A stretch of 64,000 bases of DNA. Source: Nitrospirota bacterium (GTDB taxonomy: Bacteria; Nitrospirota; Nitrospiria; Nitrospirales; Nitrospiraceae). The position numbers and the translations under genes were made by a program. The notes beneath the pieces were generated by a model. The model was not told where the DNA came from. It ran no database searches and worked only from the letters and a program-made list of their open reading frames with translations. Where the stretch lies: NCBI GenBank assembly GCA_002737345.1, contig NSIK01000010.1, forward strand, positions 63,014 through 127,013, given 5' to 3'. Positions within the stretch are counted from its first letter, which is position 1. The number at the start of each line of letters is the position of its first letter. Below, piece by piece: positions 34,145 to 43,273 of this stretch.

Positions 34145-35845
34145 ATGCGACGCCTGCAAATCCTCCACCGAGGCTGGTTCACAATCCTGTTTCTTTCCGG
34201 AACCCTGTCGATGGTTGCCACGACGACCCTGATCGGCGTGTCGCAGGCATCACCCGCTCAGAAAAAATCCAATCCTGTGGCCACCTCAGCGGAAACGACG
34301 GCGCAACGCTATGCCGAAGCGATGGGGGCAGGAGACAAAACAGCCGTCGGCCGACTCGACTTCGCCTGCCAATATCCCCTGGCCGCCAGCAGCAAGAACA
34401 GCGCTGCAGACCTCGACAGCCACTACGACTCCTGCTGGCAGCGGGTGCGCGCAGCCCATGCCCCCACCCTCGTGAGGAGCGACGTGGGAATGGAGGTCTT
34501 GTGGCCCAGTAACGGCGCCCTGGTCTTTTTCAGTGAAGAGCTGAACCGCTATCCCGCCTCGGCCTTCGTAGCCGACTCGCTGGGTCAGGCTCCTCCGGGA
34601 ACCGGATTCCATATCCACATTGCCGGAAGCACGCAACTTCCCTCCGCCTCATTCCGTCTCAAACCGAACGGCCCGCTCGTGGCGGTGCCGACCACCCTGG
34701 TCAAACTAACGATCAGCTACCAGGGCCCCCTGACTGCGCCTTTGACCTACGCCGCCGGCTCCGTCAAATGGACCAGTACGATTAAGCGGACCAGGCGGGC
34801 GCTCAAAGAAATCACGCTCCAATGGGTCGTTCTCTCCGGGCTGAAGAAACAAGGCTTCGCCAACGATACGGCAGTCGTGAACCTTCCCGTCACCAGCGGC
34901 GCCGTCGCTGGCAGCGGCATCATGGAAAAGATTCCCTTTGTCACGGAAACGAGCCGCGCCCTCCCCGACTCACTGGTCTGGTGGGGACCGACGGATGTCC
35001 CTGGCCTCTTGACCGCCGCCGCCGCCCGCGCCGCCACCTTTCCTGAACTGCGCGACCGCGTCGCCATGCTGAATCGCGTCCTCATCATCGATCCCAATCA
35101 GACCGAAGCCCTCATGGTGTTGAGCCGGCACCTCTATGCCATGGTCCTACGAGAAGCCATCCCCCTCCACAAACTAATCGTGAAAGATCCGGCTCTGGCT
35201 CTGGTGGTGAACGAACATTTCTGGAACATCTACGCCCAATCGACGCGCATCGACCTGTCGCTGGGGATGGAGATGGGCGGGTTCGACAAACCGACGACTG
35301 CCGATTACCTCTACCGCATGATCTCGGCGATGCAGGCCTTGGCGGCGGTCCATTCTGAACAGCTGGATAACCAATTCCGGTTAGGCGCGGCCTTGCGCTG
35401 GAACAACGATCAAGAAGCTTCGATCGAAACGGGCCAGGCCCTCGTCAAAGCCATCTCGCCCGATCGCAGAGCCGGCAGAACCGAAGCCCTGCTCCAGCTA
35501 GCCTGGGCCCGCGTGAACAAAGTCGCCTGGAACCGAGTCTTCGACGACTCAGATGTTCGGACCGCCTATCAGGATGCCGACGAGGCCCTCGCGCTGGCCG
35601 ATTTGCCACTCGATAAATTCATGGCCGAATACACCAAGGCCTACAGCCTGCTCTTCACTCCGGACCGAAACAATCGCGAGATCTTGGCGCGGCTGACAGA
35701 AGCGAAAAAATGGTTTGCCGAAATTCCCGGACAAACACCAGACATCTGGCAATACTTCATCGGGGCCGAGCAGCTCAAGATGGTCCTGGACGCCGATCCG
35801 ATATTTCAGCCGTTGCTCGCCGCCACAGAGCCGACGAAAGGCTAG
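34145..35845 (+). CDS. Large exported protein of unknown function
   Basis: A 566-residue protein with a long N-terminal hydrophobic leader (WFTILFLSGTLSMVATTTLIGVSQASPAQ). The first half contains a beta-rich domain (TGFHIHIAGSTQLPSASFRL, then LTYAAGSVKWTSTIKR). The second half is helical and TPR-like (DRVAMLNRVLIIDPNQTEAL continuing MVLSRHLYAMVLREAI, and ADEALALADLPLDKFMAEYTKA). An AGGAG is placed ten bases before the ATG. I do not recognise the family. It follows the sigma/cupredoxin genes by 125 bases and has its own candidate promoter. Confidence 0.75.
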   Translation: MRRLQILHRGWFTILFLSGTLSMVATTTLIGVSQASPAQKKSNPVATSAETTAQRYAEAMGAGDKTAVGRLDFACQYPLAASSKNSAADLDSHYDSCWQRVRAAHAPTLVRSDVGMEVLWPSNGALVFFSEELNRYPASAFVADSLGQAPPGTGFHIHIAGSTQLPSASFRLKPNGPLVAVPTTLVKLTISYQGPLTAPLTYAAGSVKWTSTIKRTRRALKEITLQWVVLSGLKKQGFANDTAVVNLPVTSGAVAGSGIMEKIPFVTETSRALPDSLVWWGPTDVPGLLTAAAARAATFPELRDRVAMLNRVLIIDPNQTEALMVLSRHLYAMVLREAIPLHKLIVKDPALALVVNEHFWNIYAQSTRIDLSLGMEMGGFDKPTTADYLYRMISAMQALAAVHSEQLDNQFRLGAALRWNNDQEASIETGQALVKAISPDRRAGRTEALLQLAWARVNKVAWNRVFDDSDVRTAYQDADEALALADLPLDKFMAEYTKAYSLLFTPDRNNREILARLTEAKKWFAEIPGQTPDIWQYFIGAEQLKMVLDADPIFQPLLAATEPTKG

Positions 35846-35902
35846 TGCGCCGGCTTCCAAGCCTGTGGTCTTTTCTCCCAGCTTGGCCTACGCTTTAGAT
35901 AT

Positions 35903-36598
35903 ATGTTTAGGCTGAGCCGCAACCCGCGCGAGTTGGACTTTCCCCCAGTTGAGCAGGCCTCACCGGAAGGCCTGCTCGCCGTCGGAGGCGACCTGCGACC
36001 TGAACGGTTGCTCGAAGCCTACCGCCACGGCATCTTCCCTTGGTACGAAGAAGACCAGCCTATCCTCTGGTGGTCACCAGACCCGCGAGCCGTGCTCTTT
36101 CCTCATAAACTCCACGTCCCGCGCAGTTTAGACAAGACGATTCGCCGTGGCCATTTCACCGTCACCCTCGATACTTGCTTCCGCGATGTGATGATCAAAT
36201 GTGCCGGACCGAGACCTCAGTATCCGGAAGGAGGGACCTGGATCACCCCCGCAATGATCGAGGCCTATACCAAGCTCCATGAACTCGGCCGTGCTCATTC
36301 AATTGAAACCTGGCAGGAAGGAACGTTAGTTGGGGGGCTCTACGGAGTCGCAATCGGCGGCGCCTTCTTCGGCGAGTCCATGTTCTCCAGAGCGACCGAC
36401 GCCTCGAAAGTCGCACTCGTCTCTCTTGTGCGCCAGCTCCACACCTGGGGATCCAAACTCTTCGACTGCCAGCAAGTCTCACCACATGTGCTGCGCTTAG
36501 GCGCAGAAGAAATTTCCCGGCGCGTGTTCATCGAACATCTCACTGCGGCTCTGACCTGCCCAGATCGACGGGGGCGCTGGACACTCGGCAGCCCCTAA
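35903..36598 (+). CDS. aat: Leucyl/phenylalanyl-tRNA-protein transferase
   Basis: Aat attaches Leu or Phe to N-terminal Arg or Lys of proteins, marking them for ClpAP (N-end rule). The 231-residue length and core motifs fit: FPPVEQASPEGLLAVGGDL, YRHGIFPWYEEDQPILWWSP, PDPRAVLFP, GTWITPAMIEAYTKLHELGR, then GVAIGGAFFGESMFSR and LVRQLHTWGSKLFDCQQVS. The start codon closely follows TTTAGATAT, so the leader is short. No clpS or clpA is adjacent. Confidence 0.95.
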   Translation: MFRLSRNPRELDFPPVEQASPEGLLAVGGDLRPERLLEAYRHGIFPWYEEDQPILWWSPDPRAVLFPHKLHVPRSLDKTIRRGHFTVTLDTCFRDVMIKCAGPRPQYPEGGTWITPAMIEAYTKLHELGRAHSIETWQEGTLVGGLYGVAIGGAFFGESMFSRATDASKVALVSLVRQLHTWGSKLFDCQQVSPHVLRLGAEEISRRVFIEHLTAALTCPDRRGRWTLGSP

Positions 36599-36734
36599 CT
36601 TCTCCCGGGAAAACTTTTTCGCTTCAGGAAGTAGCCGAACTGGCCTTCGCTACTCGCAGCGAGCAACCACGTTCATGTGATGCTCCCTTCACGCTCGCTC
36701 GTACCTCTCAGGGATAGAGGCTGATTGATCTTCC

Positions 36735-36790
36735 ACTGCGCGCATCGAACGCGCACATTCTGATCGTGCGCGGTCTGCCAGCAATGGTTC
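36735..36790. repeat. Degenerate family 1 repeat (copy E)
   Basis: GCGCGCATCGAACGCGCACATTCTGATCGTGCGCG resembles the core of the family 1 repeats at 3115 and 5986 (GCGCGcGTCCAACGAGGGTCTTCTGAGAtCGCGCG). It lies between the convergent aat and M20 genes. Confidence 0.4.
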
Positions 36791-36799
36791 GGCGTCTCT

Positions 36800-38170
36800 C
36801 TATCCCTTTCCCATCTTCGCCAATTCCTCAAAATAATGCGCGAAGGCCTTCATGCCGCTAGAGGCCTGGCCCCAATCGAAATATTCGTTGGGCGCATGGT
36901 ACCCATGCTCCGGCAGGCTCAACCCCATGAACAGGATCGGCACCTTCCAGGCCTTCTGCATCGTGACCACTGCGCCGATCGAGCCTCCCTCGCGGATGAA
37001 CGCCGGTTCTTTTCCGAAGCCTGCCTTCGCCGCCCGCTTCACGCAATCGACATAGGGGCCATCAAAACTCCCCTTGAAGGGGTGCAACATGCCTTCCTTC
37101 TCCACCCTCACATCCGGATTGATCTTGGCCACATATTTCTTGAGCAAGGCAAAAGCCTTCTCCGGAGTTTGATTCGGCACCAATCGCATACTCACTTTCA
37201 GTTCGCCATGGCCCGGCACAACTGTCTTGACCCCCGGCCCGTGATAGCCTCCGGTCAGGCCATGTACCTCGAACGTCGGAGCGGTCCAGATCCGGCGCAT
37301 GATCTCGGCTGGATCATTGTTGCGCAACGTCTGAAATCCGTAGGCCTGCTTGAAACTCTTCACCTGAAAGCCTGACGACAGGAAACTCTTGATCTCCGCT
37401 TTGGTCGGCTCGACCACATCCTGGTAGAAACCGGGAATTTTTACCATGCCGCTTTTGGCATCGACACAAGCCTGCGCCACTTCCATCAATTCCGCGAGCG
37501 GATTCCTCGCGGCCCCTCCGGTCACCCCAGAATGGGCGTCTTTCGTCCCAGTGCGCAACGTGAGCCTCGCGCCTAGCAGACCTCGCAGACCATAGGGCAT
37601 GGCAGGCTTGCCCTTAGCGAGCCAGATGGTGTCCGACACCACGACTGAGTCAGGCCGGGGGATTGCCGCCCGGTTCTTCAATCCTGCCGCAAAATTCGGG
37701 CTACCGATTTCCTCTTCCAGCTCCCAAAGAAACCGGATATTGATGGGCACTCCCTGCTCAATCGCATACCGCGCGCCGAACAGAGCCGACAGCGCCGGCC
37801 CCTTGTCGTCCGTCGCGCCACGGCCGTGGTAGAGCCCGTTCTCGTTCTTAAAGGCAAAGGGCGCCTGCTTCCATTCAGGCTCCTGTGCTGGCTGCACATC
37901 CATGTGGTTATAGATGGTGACCGTCGGATACTGGGCTCCGGTCATCCAGCCGCCCGACACGATCGGAGCCCCACCGGTCTCCACGATCTGCGCCTCCGCC
38001 CCCAGATCCGTGAGGACCTGCCGCGCGACATCCGCCATGCTACTCATATCCGGAGCCTTCGCGGGGTCCATGCTGATCGAAGGAATCTCCACCATCTGCC
38101 CCAGCAAATCTTCATACCGGCGGCGGATCTCTGTTATGTAAGTACCGAGCTGTCGTTCGTTCACGCTCAT
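36800..38170 (-). CDS. M20 family metallopeptidase (dipeptidase-type)
   Basis: A 456-residue zinc-dependent amidohydrolase/peptidase. The N-terminal part holds TVTIYNHMDVQPAQEPEW (H of the metal site), LYHGRGATDDKGPALSALFG (D), and IRFLWELEEEIGSPNF (EE motif). The dimerisation lid and the C-terminal IREGGSIGAVVTMQKAW with HGYHAPNEYFDW follow. The ATG at 38170 (MSVNERQLGT) has AGGGAG seven bases upstream; the longer track ORF is rejected. M20 members include dipeptidases, carboxypeptidases and deacetylases; the exact substrate is unknown. Confidence 0.9.
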   Translation of the reverse strand: MSVNERQLGTYITEIRRRYEDLLGQMVEIPSISMDPAKAPDMSSMADVARQVLTDLGAEAQIVETGGAPIVSGGWMTGAQYPTVTIYNHMDVQPAQEPEWKQAPFAFKNENGLYHGRGATDDKGPALSALFGARYAIEQGVPINIRFLWELEEEIGSPNFAAGLKNRAAIPRPDSVVVSDTIWLAKGKPAMPYGLRGLLGARLTLRTGTKDAHSGVTGGAARNPLAELMEVAQACVDAKSGMVKIPGFYQDVVEPTKAEIKSFLSSGFQVKSFKQAYGFQTLRNNDPAEIMRRIWTAPTFEVHGLTGGYHGPGVKTVVPGHGELKVSMRLVPNQTPEKAFALLKKYVAKINPDVRVEKEGMLHPFKGSFDGPYVDCVKRAAKAGFGKEPAFIREGGSIGAVVTMQKAWKVPILFMGLSLPEHGYHAPNEYFDWGQASSGMKAFAHYFEELAKMGKG

Positions 38171-38285
38171 GATTTGTCTCCCTGAAAGTAGCCGCGGATT
38201 ATACCGACTGTACCGCCAAGGCGAAAGAGAGCGTCTTCCGCTTCGCACGTTGCTCATAAAAGCAGGAATGGTAGAATGGCGGCCT

Positions 38286-38675
38286 ATGACCGTCGAAGAG
38301 TTCGCCCGATACAGAAAACTTGTCGTCTTCTTCATCGCGCTCTGGCTTTGCGGGGCCATCTCGCCTTCTCTTGCTTTGGCAGCCGATCCTATTCCTATTT
38401 GCAAGATCCTGGACGAACCAACCCGCTTCCATCTCCGACAAGTGACGCTGCAAGGCACCGTGCGGGACGTACAGCCCCTCGATCCTTATACCCTAACGGT
38501 AGGCTCCACCTATTACGGGGTCTATTTGTTTTATCTAAAAGACGAAACTGCCTCGGTCAATGTCGCTTCGTTTGGCCGCTGCGGCATCCCGACGGTCAGA
38601 GATCCGGACGTGGAAGACGGTACACCCATGGAACTCCAGGCAACCGTCCAAGCGCCCAGCCATGGCGGCTACTAG
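38286..38675 (+). CDS. Small exported protein of unknown function
   Basis: A 129-residue protein with a signal peptide (KLVVFFIALWLCGAISPSLALA) and a mature domain with the flavour of an OB-fold (FHLRQVTLQGTVRDVQPLDP, then YTLTVGSTYYGVYLFYLKDE). It retains two cysteines in the mature part that may pair. The start at 38286 is preferred over two alternatives. No family can be named. It is divergent from the M20 gene. Confidence 0.6.
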   Translation: MTVEEFARYRKLVVFFIALWLCGAISPSLALAADPIPICKILDEPTRFHLRQVTLQGTVRDVQPLDPYTLTVGSTYYGVYLFYLKDETASVNVASFGRCGIPTVRDPDVEDGTPMELQATVQAPSHGGY

Positions 38676-38837
38676 TTGAATCTCTAGGGGCCCAAAGTAG
38701 CAGGGGAGCAAGAGGGTGCAATGCAAGCTGTGGCAGGCAAAATCACTCCACTCCTCGATGAAGTAAAACCGTAGTAGGCCAGGCGCTGGGGCTCGGTTCG
38801 ACGGGCTCTGCAAAATCCACGGAAGGATGTTACCGAC

Positions 38838-39539
38838 ATGACGCTCCACCCCTACATTTTGCTCGCGCTGTTCCTCTTCTCAACCGGTTGCGCGAGCAAT
38901 CCGACGAAGCCTATCGATTCGCTCCAGCAGATACTGAAAGACGAAGAGGCTCAGCTGACGGGAGCTCTGCTATCAGAACAGACAGCGGCCCCCTTCCCTA
39001 AGCAGGGCCCTCCAAAGTTGGGACTCTATATCATGCCGACCGGATTCCTTCACCATAAGTTCGAATGGACCGATGCCGATCGGGAAACTCTCCAGGCCTG
39101 GGCCAACGGATTGCAACGAGAGGGCCTCATCAGCGGCTCATCCTTCCTCCATCTTGCTTCAGTCAAAGGGAACCAATGGGCGCAGCTGCGGGAGTCAGCC
39201 ATGCGGTACGGAACTGACCTCCTGCTCATCGTGAATGGCGCCGCGGCCGTCGATCGCTACAACAACTACAAAGGGACATTGCTCTACTGGACCATCGTCG
39301 GGGCCTACTACGCCGACGGCACCCACAGCGACGCGCTCTGTCTCGTGCGAAGCTCTTTGTGGGATGCCCGACGAGGAACCAAACTGGCGGAGGAAGAGGC
39401 ACAGGGCGCCTCGAAAGTCGTCGGTCCCAGCGGGCGGACCGAAGATCAAAACCAAGTCACAGAAGCGCGCCGACAGGCGCTGACCCAACTGATGAAGAAG
39501 CTGCGCGACGATGTCGCAAGAATCAGCAGAGCGCGCTGA
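38838..39539 (+). CDS. Putative lipoprotein of unknown function
   Basis: A 233-residue protein with a lipobox (ILLALFLFSTGCASN). The mature part includes KLGLYIMPTGFLHHKFEWTD, LRESAMRYGTDLLLIVNGAA and LVRSSLWDARRGTKLAEEEA, ending in a helical tail with TEARRQALTQLMKKLRDDVA. It reads like the LPS-related or DUF-type lipoproteins that sense envelope status, but I cannot name the family. AAGGA lies 11 bases upstream of the ATG. Confidence 0.65.
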   Translation: MTLHPYILLALFLFSTGCASNPTKPIDSLQQILKDEEAQLTGALLSEQTAAPFPKQGPPKLGLYIMPTGFLHHKFEWTDADRETLQAWANGLQREGLISGSSFLHLASVKGNQWAQLRESAMRYGTDLLLIVNGAAAVDRYNNYKGTLLYWTIVGAYYADGTHSDALCLVRSSLWDARRGTKLAEEEAQGASKVVGPSGRTEDQNQVTEARRQALTQLMKKLRDDVARISRAR

Positions 39540-39789
39540 TCGTCTCGTCACTGACCAGACGGACCCAGGAGGCACCAGAGGCACCTGGTTCCTGATTTCT
39601 AGTCGGTCAGCGGAGGCGGTACGGCAAGCAATTTAGTTGAATAAGTGGGCGATCCTGCTCAAGAGAAAAAACAAGGGTGGTTGATCAAGCAATTAATTCA
39701 TCATGTGGCAGTCTATCGCTATCCGTCGCGGTTAATGGCAATGCAGCTGCAATAGTCTCACCGTCTGATCACTCAACCTGACACTTAGG
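39540..39789. other. Intergenic region with no recognisable gene
   Basis: About 250 bases after the lipoprotein gene. It holds AT-rich stretches but no ORF with family character. A dispersed repeat follows at 39790. Confidence 0.4.
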
Positions 39790-39901
39790 ACACAAGAGAG
39801 TTGAGGTCGCAGCGAGTAAGGACCCTCAGCGCACCCGTAGCGGTACGTTGAGGGTCTGAACGATGCGAGAACGAAGCTGGCGCGTCTGTTTCAGCAGCCT
39901 A
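39790..39901. repeat. Dispersed palindromic repeat, family 2 (copy F)
   Basis: On the minus strand it reads TAGGCTGCTGAAACAGACGC, then CCAGCTTCGTTCTCGCATCG and GACCCTCAACGTACCGCTAC. The inverted right end is missing or diverged. Its first three bases are the TAG stop codon of the site-2 protease gene. Confidence 0.75.
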
Positions 39902-40834
39902 TTGATGGAAGGAGAAGGGGACGGGAGCAAACGTCACCACAAACACCGCCAGCGCAATCCATCCGACCACAACTCGGCCCCGGCCTAGTGGGACGTGAGG
40001 GTCGCACACGGGCGGATGCCCGAAGCCCCAGAGCCCCGCCATAAAGGCCCAGAGAAGCCAGCCGTGCCAGCCAGCGAGTCCCAGCACAATCAACAAAGGC
40101 ACCATGGCAAAGGCCAACGTCCGTTGACGTGAGCCCCACAGGGCATAGGCCACATGGCCTCCGTCGAGTTGGCCGATGGGAATGAGATTCAACGACGTGA
40201 CAAACAGACCAAACCAGGCGGCGAACCCGATAGGATGCAAGACAATGTCTGCTTGAGGAGGAAGGGACCCGACAACCAGCCAGGAGATAAGCTGCAAGAG
40301 TAACGGCTCGCCCAACTGTAATCCGACGGTCGCGGTCCGATCAACGACCGTTGAGAGATTCAGCCCTATGACCAAGGCCACCACTGCCACGACAAACCCT
40401 GCCAGCGGACCGGCCACGCCGATATCGAAGAGGGCGCGCCGGTTCAAGATCGGTCCTCGCAGGCGAATGATCGCACCAAACGTACCGATGAAATAGGGAG
40501 GACCAGGAATGAACAGAGGTAAGGACGCGGGCACGCGATGGATGCGGGAAAGCACATAATGCCCGCACTCATGGGTCATCAGAATCAGTAATAGCGTCGC
40601 GGCGAAGGGAACCCCGCGACCGAGCAGATCTGGATGCTCCAGCAAAAAGTCCCCCGGCCCGCCGATCGGTCCGTTGTAGGCCTGATAGGCCCCGGCCCAC
40701 AAAGTCGTGAAGACCGTCGCCACAAAAAGGCAAATAGGCAGGGTCCATTTCGAAAAGGGCGTCTCCTCGAACTCCTCCTCGAACGGTTCCTCCACGATAA
40801 TCGGCAGCTCGTCGGGGCGTTGATCAAGGTTCAT
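39899..40834 (-). CDS. Site-2 protease family intramembrane metalloprotease (M50)
   Basis: A 311-residue integral membrane protein with about seven helices. The zinc motif is LLILMTHECGHYVLSRIHRV (HExxH) and the second is LNLIPIGQLDGGHVAYALWG (LDG). A FGAIIRLRGPILNRRALFDIG segment and GVAGPLAGFVVAVVALVIG are typical of the family. It is a rhomboid-independent S2P type with an acidic N-terminal cytosolic tail. It cleaves substrates within the membrane, often anti-sigma or regulatory proteins. The stop codon is part of a dispersed repeat. The substrate is unknown. Confidence 0.92.
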   Translation of the reverse strand: MNLDQRPDELPIIVEEPFEEEFEETPFSKWTLPICLFVATVFTTLWAGAYQAYNGPIGGPGDFLLEHPDLLGRGVPFAATLLLILMTHECGHYVLSRIHRVPASLPLFIPGPPYFIGTFGAIIRLRGPILNRRALFDIGVAGPLAGFVVAVVALVIGLNLSTVVDRTATVGLQLGEPLLLQLISWLVVGSLPPQADIVLHPIGFAAWFGLFVTSLNLIPIGQLDGGHVAYALWGSRQRTLAFAMVPLLIVLGLAGWHGWLLWAFMAGLWGFGHPPVCDPHVPLGRGRVVVGWIALAVFVVTFAPVPFSFHQ

Positions 40835-40844
40835 AGCGCTTGTC

Positions 40845-41687
40845 TCAGTGATCTAGAGCGAAGGGATTATGGTCGAGCTCTTCGCGTACCGTCGTGGCAG
40901 GACCATGACCGGGCAAGAGGAGACAATCGTGCGGCAGTTTCAGTAGGCGCTGTCTCACGGAATTCAGATGAATCGGAAAGAGGCTGGGTGGGACGGATTT
41001 TCCGATCGATCCGGCAAAGAGAGTGTCGCCGACAAAACAGACAAGCTGTCGCCCGAAATCCACCCGATAACAGATGCCGCCCTGCGTATGCCCCGGCGTA
41101 ACAAGACAATGGGCTGTGAGACGTCCAACCGGAATGGCGCCACCATCCTGCGGCGCCACAAGACGATCCTCAGAAGGCTTCCACCGTAACAGACTGACAT
41201 CCTCAGCTCCCAAATAGACCGGCACAGGCCATCGCGCCAGAAGTTGTTGAATCCCTTCTGCATGGTCCGCATGACCATGAGTGAGACAGATGCCGATCAA
41301 CCGGACTCGATGGGATTCGAACCAAGCGATCATAGCAGGAGCGTTGTAGGCTGTATCGACGAGGAGCGCCTCACCCGAGTCCTGCACGATGTAGCCATTG
41401 ACTCCGTAGCCGTTGATCTCGCCACGGATAGTGGCAATCTCCGGGAGCAAGGGAATCGGTTGGGGCATCCACTGCTCAAACACAATCTGCTCCAAGGGCA
41501 CAGGGCGAAGCTTGAGCGTGGCAGCCAGGGCGTGCACGTCACCCTTGTCACGCGGTTGATCGCCCCGTTCAAGCGCCGTGATAGAAGCTCCTGAAAGACC
41601 AGTGAAACGAGCCACCTCCTCCACGGACCAAGCCTGCCCGATGCGGGCCTTCTTGATGATGTCGCAGAAATCGTCTTCAAGGGGCAC
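40845..41687 (-). CDS. XRE helix-turn-helix fused to MBL-fold hydrolase
   Basis: A 280-residue fusion. Residues ~10-65 form a Cro/C1-type helix-turn-helix (KKARIGQAWSVEEVARFTGL, then SGASITALERGD). The rest is a glyoxalase-II-like metallo-beta-lactamase domain with LTHGHADHAEGIQQLLARWP (HxHxDH), CLVTPGHTQGGICYRVDFGR, CFVGDTLFAGSIG and LLLPGHGPATTV. Motifs are complete, so the enzyme is probably active. Fusion of a DNA-binding domain to a glyoxalase-type hydrolase is unusual and suggests a metabolite-sensing regulator. It is adjacent to the site-2 protease on the same strand. Confidence 0.85.
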   Translation of the reverse strand: MPLEDDFCDIIKKARIGQAWSVEEVARFTGLSGASITALERGDQPRDKGDVHALAATLKLRPVPLEQIVFEQWMPQPIPLLPEIATIRGEINGYGVNGYIVQDSGEALLVDTAYNAPAMIAWFESHRVRLIGICLTHGHADHAEGIQQLLARWPVPVYLGAEDVSLLRWKPSEDRLVAPQDGGAIPVGRLTAHCLVTPGHTQGGICYRVDFGRQLVCFVGDTLFAGSIGKSVPPSLFPIHLNSVRQRLLKLPHDCLLLPGHGPATTVREELDHNPFALDH

Positions 41688-41800
41688 GGGTTAGCTTTCA
41701 GCTATCAGCTCCGACTGGACTATCCGTTCTTTCCTCACCCACAGCTCCTGAGCTTGGGTTTTCTCTGTGAGGGGATGGCCTGGCTACCTCTCTCCCCTTT

Positions 41801-43273
41801 TCAATGCTCCGGAGCCAACTTAATTTCTTGAACGGCTCCGAATCCCCCCAGCAACTTCGGCAAAGCCTCCCCTGCCCCAACTGCAACGATGGTCAATCGC
41901 TCCGGATTGAAATGTTTCTTCGCCGCAACCAAGATTTCTTCCTTGGTCAAGGCGACGACTCGCGTCCGCAATTGCTGGAGGAAATCAGGGGGAAGACCGT
42001 CATGTTCCAGCTCGACCAACCGCCCTACGATCGCCGACGAACTGGCGAAAGAGAAGACAAACGAATTCACATAAGCCTCTTTCGCTTCCGCTAACTCACT
42101 GTCCGTGACCAGCTCGGTCCTCATCCGCTCCATGTTCGCAATGAACCGGGCAATGACCTCTTGCGTCGAAGGGAGTTTCGTCTCCGCTCTCATCAGCCAG
42201 ACCCCTTGATCATGCACTCCTGTGTTCAATCTGCTACCGACCGAGTAGGCCAAGCCCCGCTTGGTCCGCACATCGTTGAAGAGGCGGCTGCGGAAGGAGC
42301 TGCCTCCTAAAATATCGTTCGCAATCGCGAGGGGCACATAATCAGGATCGCTTTCCTTGATCGACAGATGGCCGACGCGAAGATGCGTTTGCGAGGTATC
42401 CTTGTCCACGAACCGGACGATGGGCTTTCCCGTCTGATTCTGTGGCGCATCCGCGATCGTCAGGGCCGGAACTTCGCCTGGCTTCCAATCGCCAAACGTT
42501 TCGCGCAACAAGGCCACCATCGCGGGTTTGTCAAAGTCTCCTGTGACCCCCAGCATCATGCCGTTCGGCTGGATGGTCTTCCTGTGAAATGCGACCAGAT
42601 CCTCTCTGGTGATACGGGCAATAGACTCGACGCTGCTTTCACGAGCCGTCGGGTGCGCCGCTCCATAGAGGAGCTTCACAAACTCGCGGCTCACGATCGA
42701 GCCAGGATTATCCTGCCTGCGACGAATTCCTTCGATAGACTGAAGCTTGGCCAATTCAACCCGCGCCAATTCAAACGCCGGAGTTCGGATCAGCCCCGCA
42801 AAAATCTGGAGCCCCCGCTTCAAATCCTTGCTAAGGACGTCAAGCGAGGCAGAGCCAGATTTACGGCCAATCGAAATGCCGACATCCCCGGCGAACTGTT
42901 CGAGCTCTGCATCCACTCGTTCCGCCGACAGACCACCTCCGCCGCCGGTCCTCATAAGGGAACCGGTCAGGGACGCCAGACCGACCTTATCGGCCGGATC
43001 GAGCCAGCCTCCCGTTTTCATGGTGGCAGTGACGCTGACTAGGGGCAGCTCATGGTCCTCTAGCAGATAGACGATGACCCCGTTCTCCAGCACCACGCGA
43101 TCTGGTTCTGGCGGAGTAAACTCAACCGGCTTGAAGGTCATCTGCCTGGGATCGCCCAACGCCAGATTCTCGGCACAGGCACTCAGCACCTGAGCCGTCA
43201 GGGCCAGGACCATCGCGCAAAGCACGAAGCTCCATCGTTTCACATTTTTCGTTTCCCGTTTCACGTTCCTCAT
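41801..43273 (-). CDS. Inactive M16 peptidase subunit, lipoprotein
   Basis: A 490-residue M16 (pitrilysin)-family protein. The position of the HxxEH motif reads GLASLTGSLMRTGGGGG, so the zinc ligands are lost; downstream parts match (ARVELAKLQSIEGIRRRQDN, PNGMMLGVTGDFDKPAMVAL). It is therefore the non-catalytic partner, as in the alpha/beta M16 pairs. The signal is CAMVLALTAQVLSAC, a lipobox. The N-terminal codons consist of a GTGAAACGGGAAACG-type repeat. Its ATG overlaps the stop of the upstream catalytic M16 (ATGA), so the two act as a heterodimer. Confidence 0.92.
   Translation of the reverse strand: MRNVKRETKNVKRWSFVLCAMVLALTAQVLSACAENLALGDPRQMTFKPVEFTPPEPDRVVLENGVIVYLLEDHELPLVSVTATMKTGGWLDPADKVGLASLTGSLMRTGGGGGLSAERVDAELEQFAGDVGISIGRKSGSASLDVLSKDLKRGLQIFAGLIRTPAFELARVELAKLQSIEGIRRRQDNPGSIVSREFVKLLYGAAHPTARESSVESIARITREDLVAFHRKTIQPNGMMLGVTGDFDKPAMVALLRETFGDWKPGEVPALTIADAPQNQTGKPIVRFVDKDTSQTHLRVGHLSIKESDPDYVPLAIANDILGGSSFRSRLFNDVRTKRGLAYSVGSRLNTGVHDQGVWLMRAETKLPSTQEVIARFIANMERMRTELVTDSELAEAKEAYVNSFVFSFASSSAIVGRLVELEHDGLPPDFLQQLRTRVVALTKEEILVAAKKHFNPERLTIVAVGAGEALPKLLGGFGAVQEIKLAPEH

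Noticed and set aside
36599-36734. Possible small gene between aat and the M20 gene
   Set aside because: No ORF with a ribosome binding site; a degenerate repeat explains part of the region.
38720-38774. Very short ORF (MQAVAGKITPLLDEVKP)
   Set aside because: Only 17 codons; a GAGG precedes it, but there is no other support.
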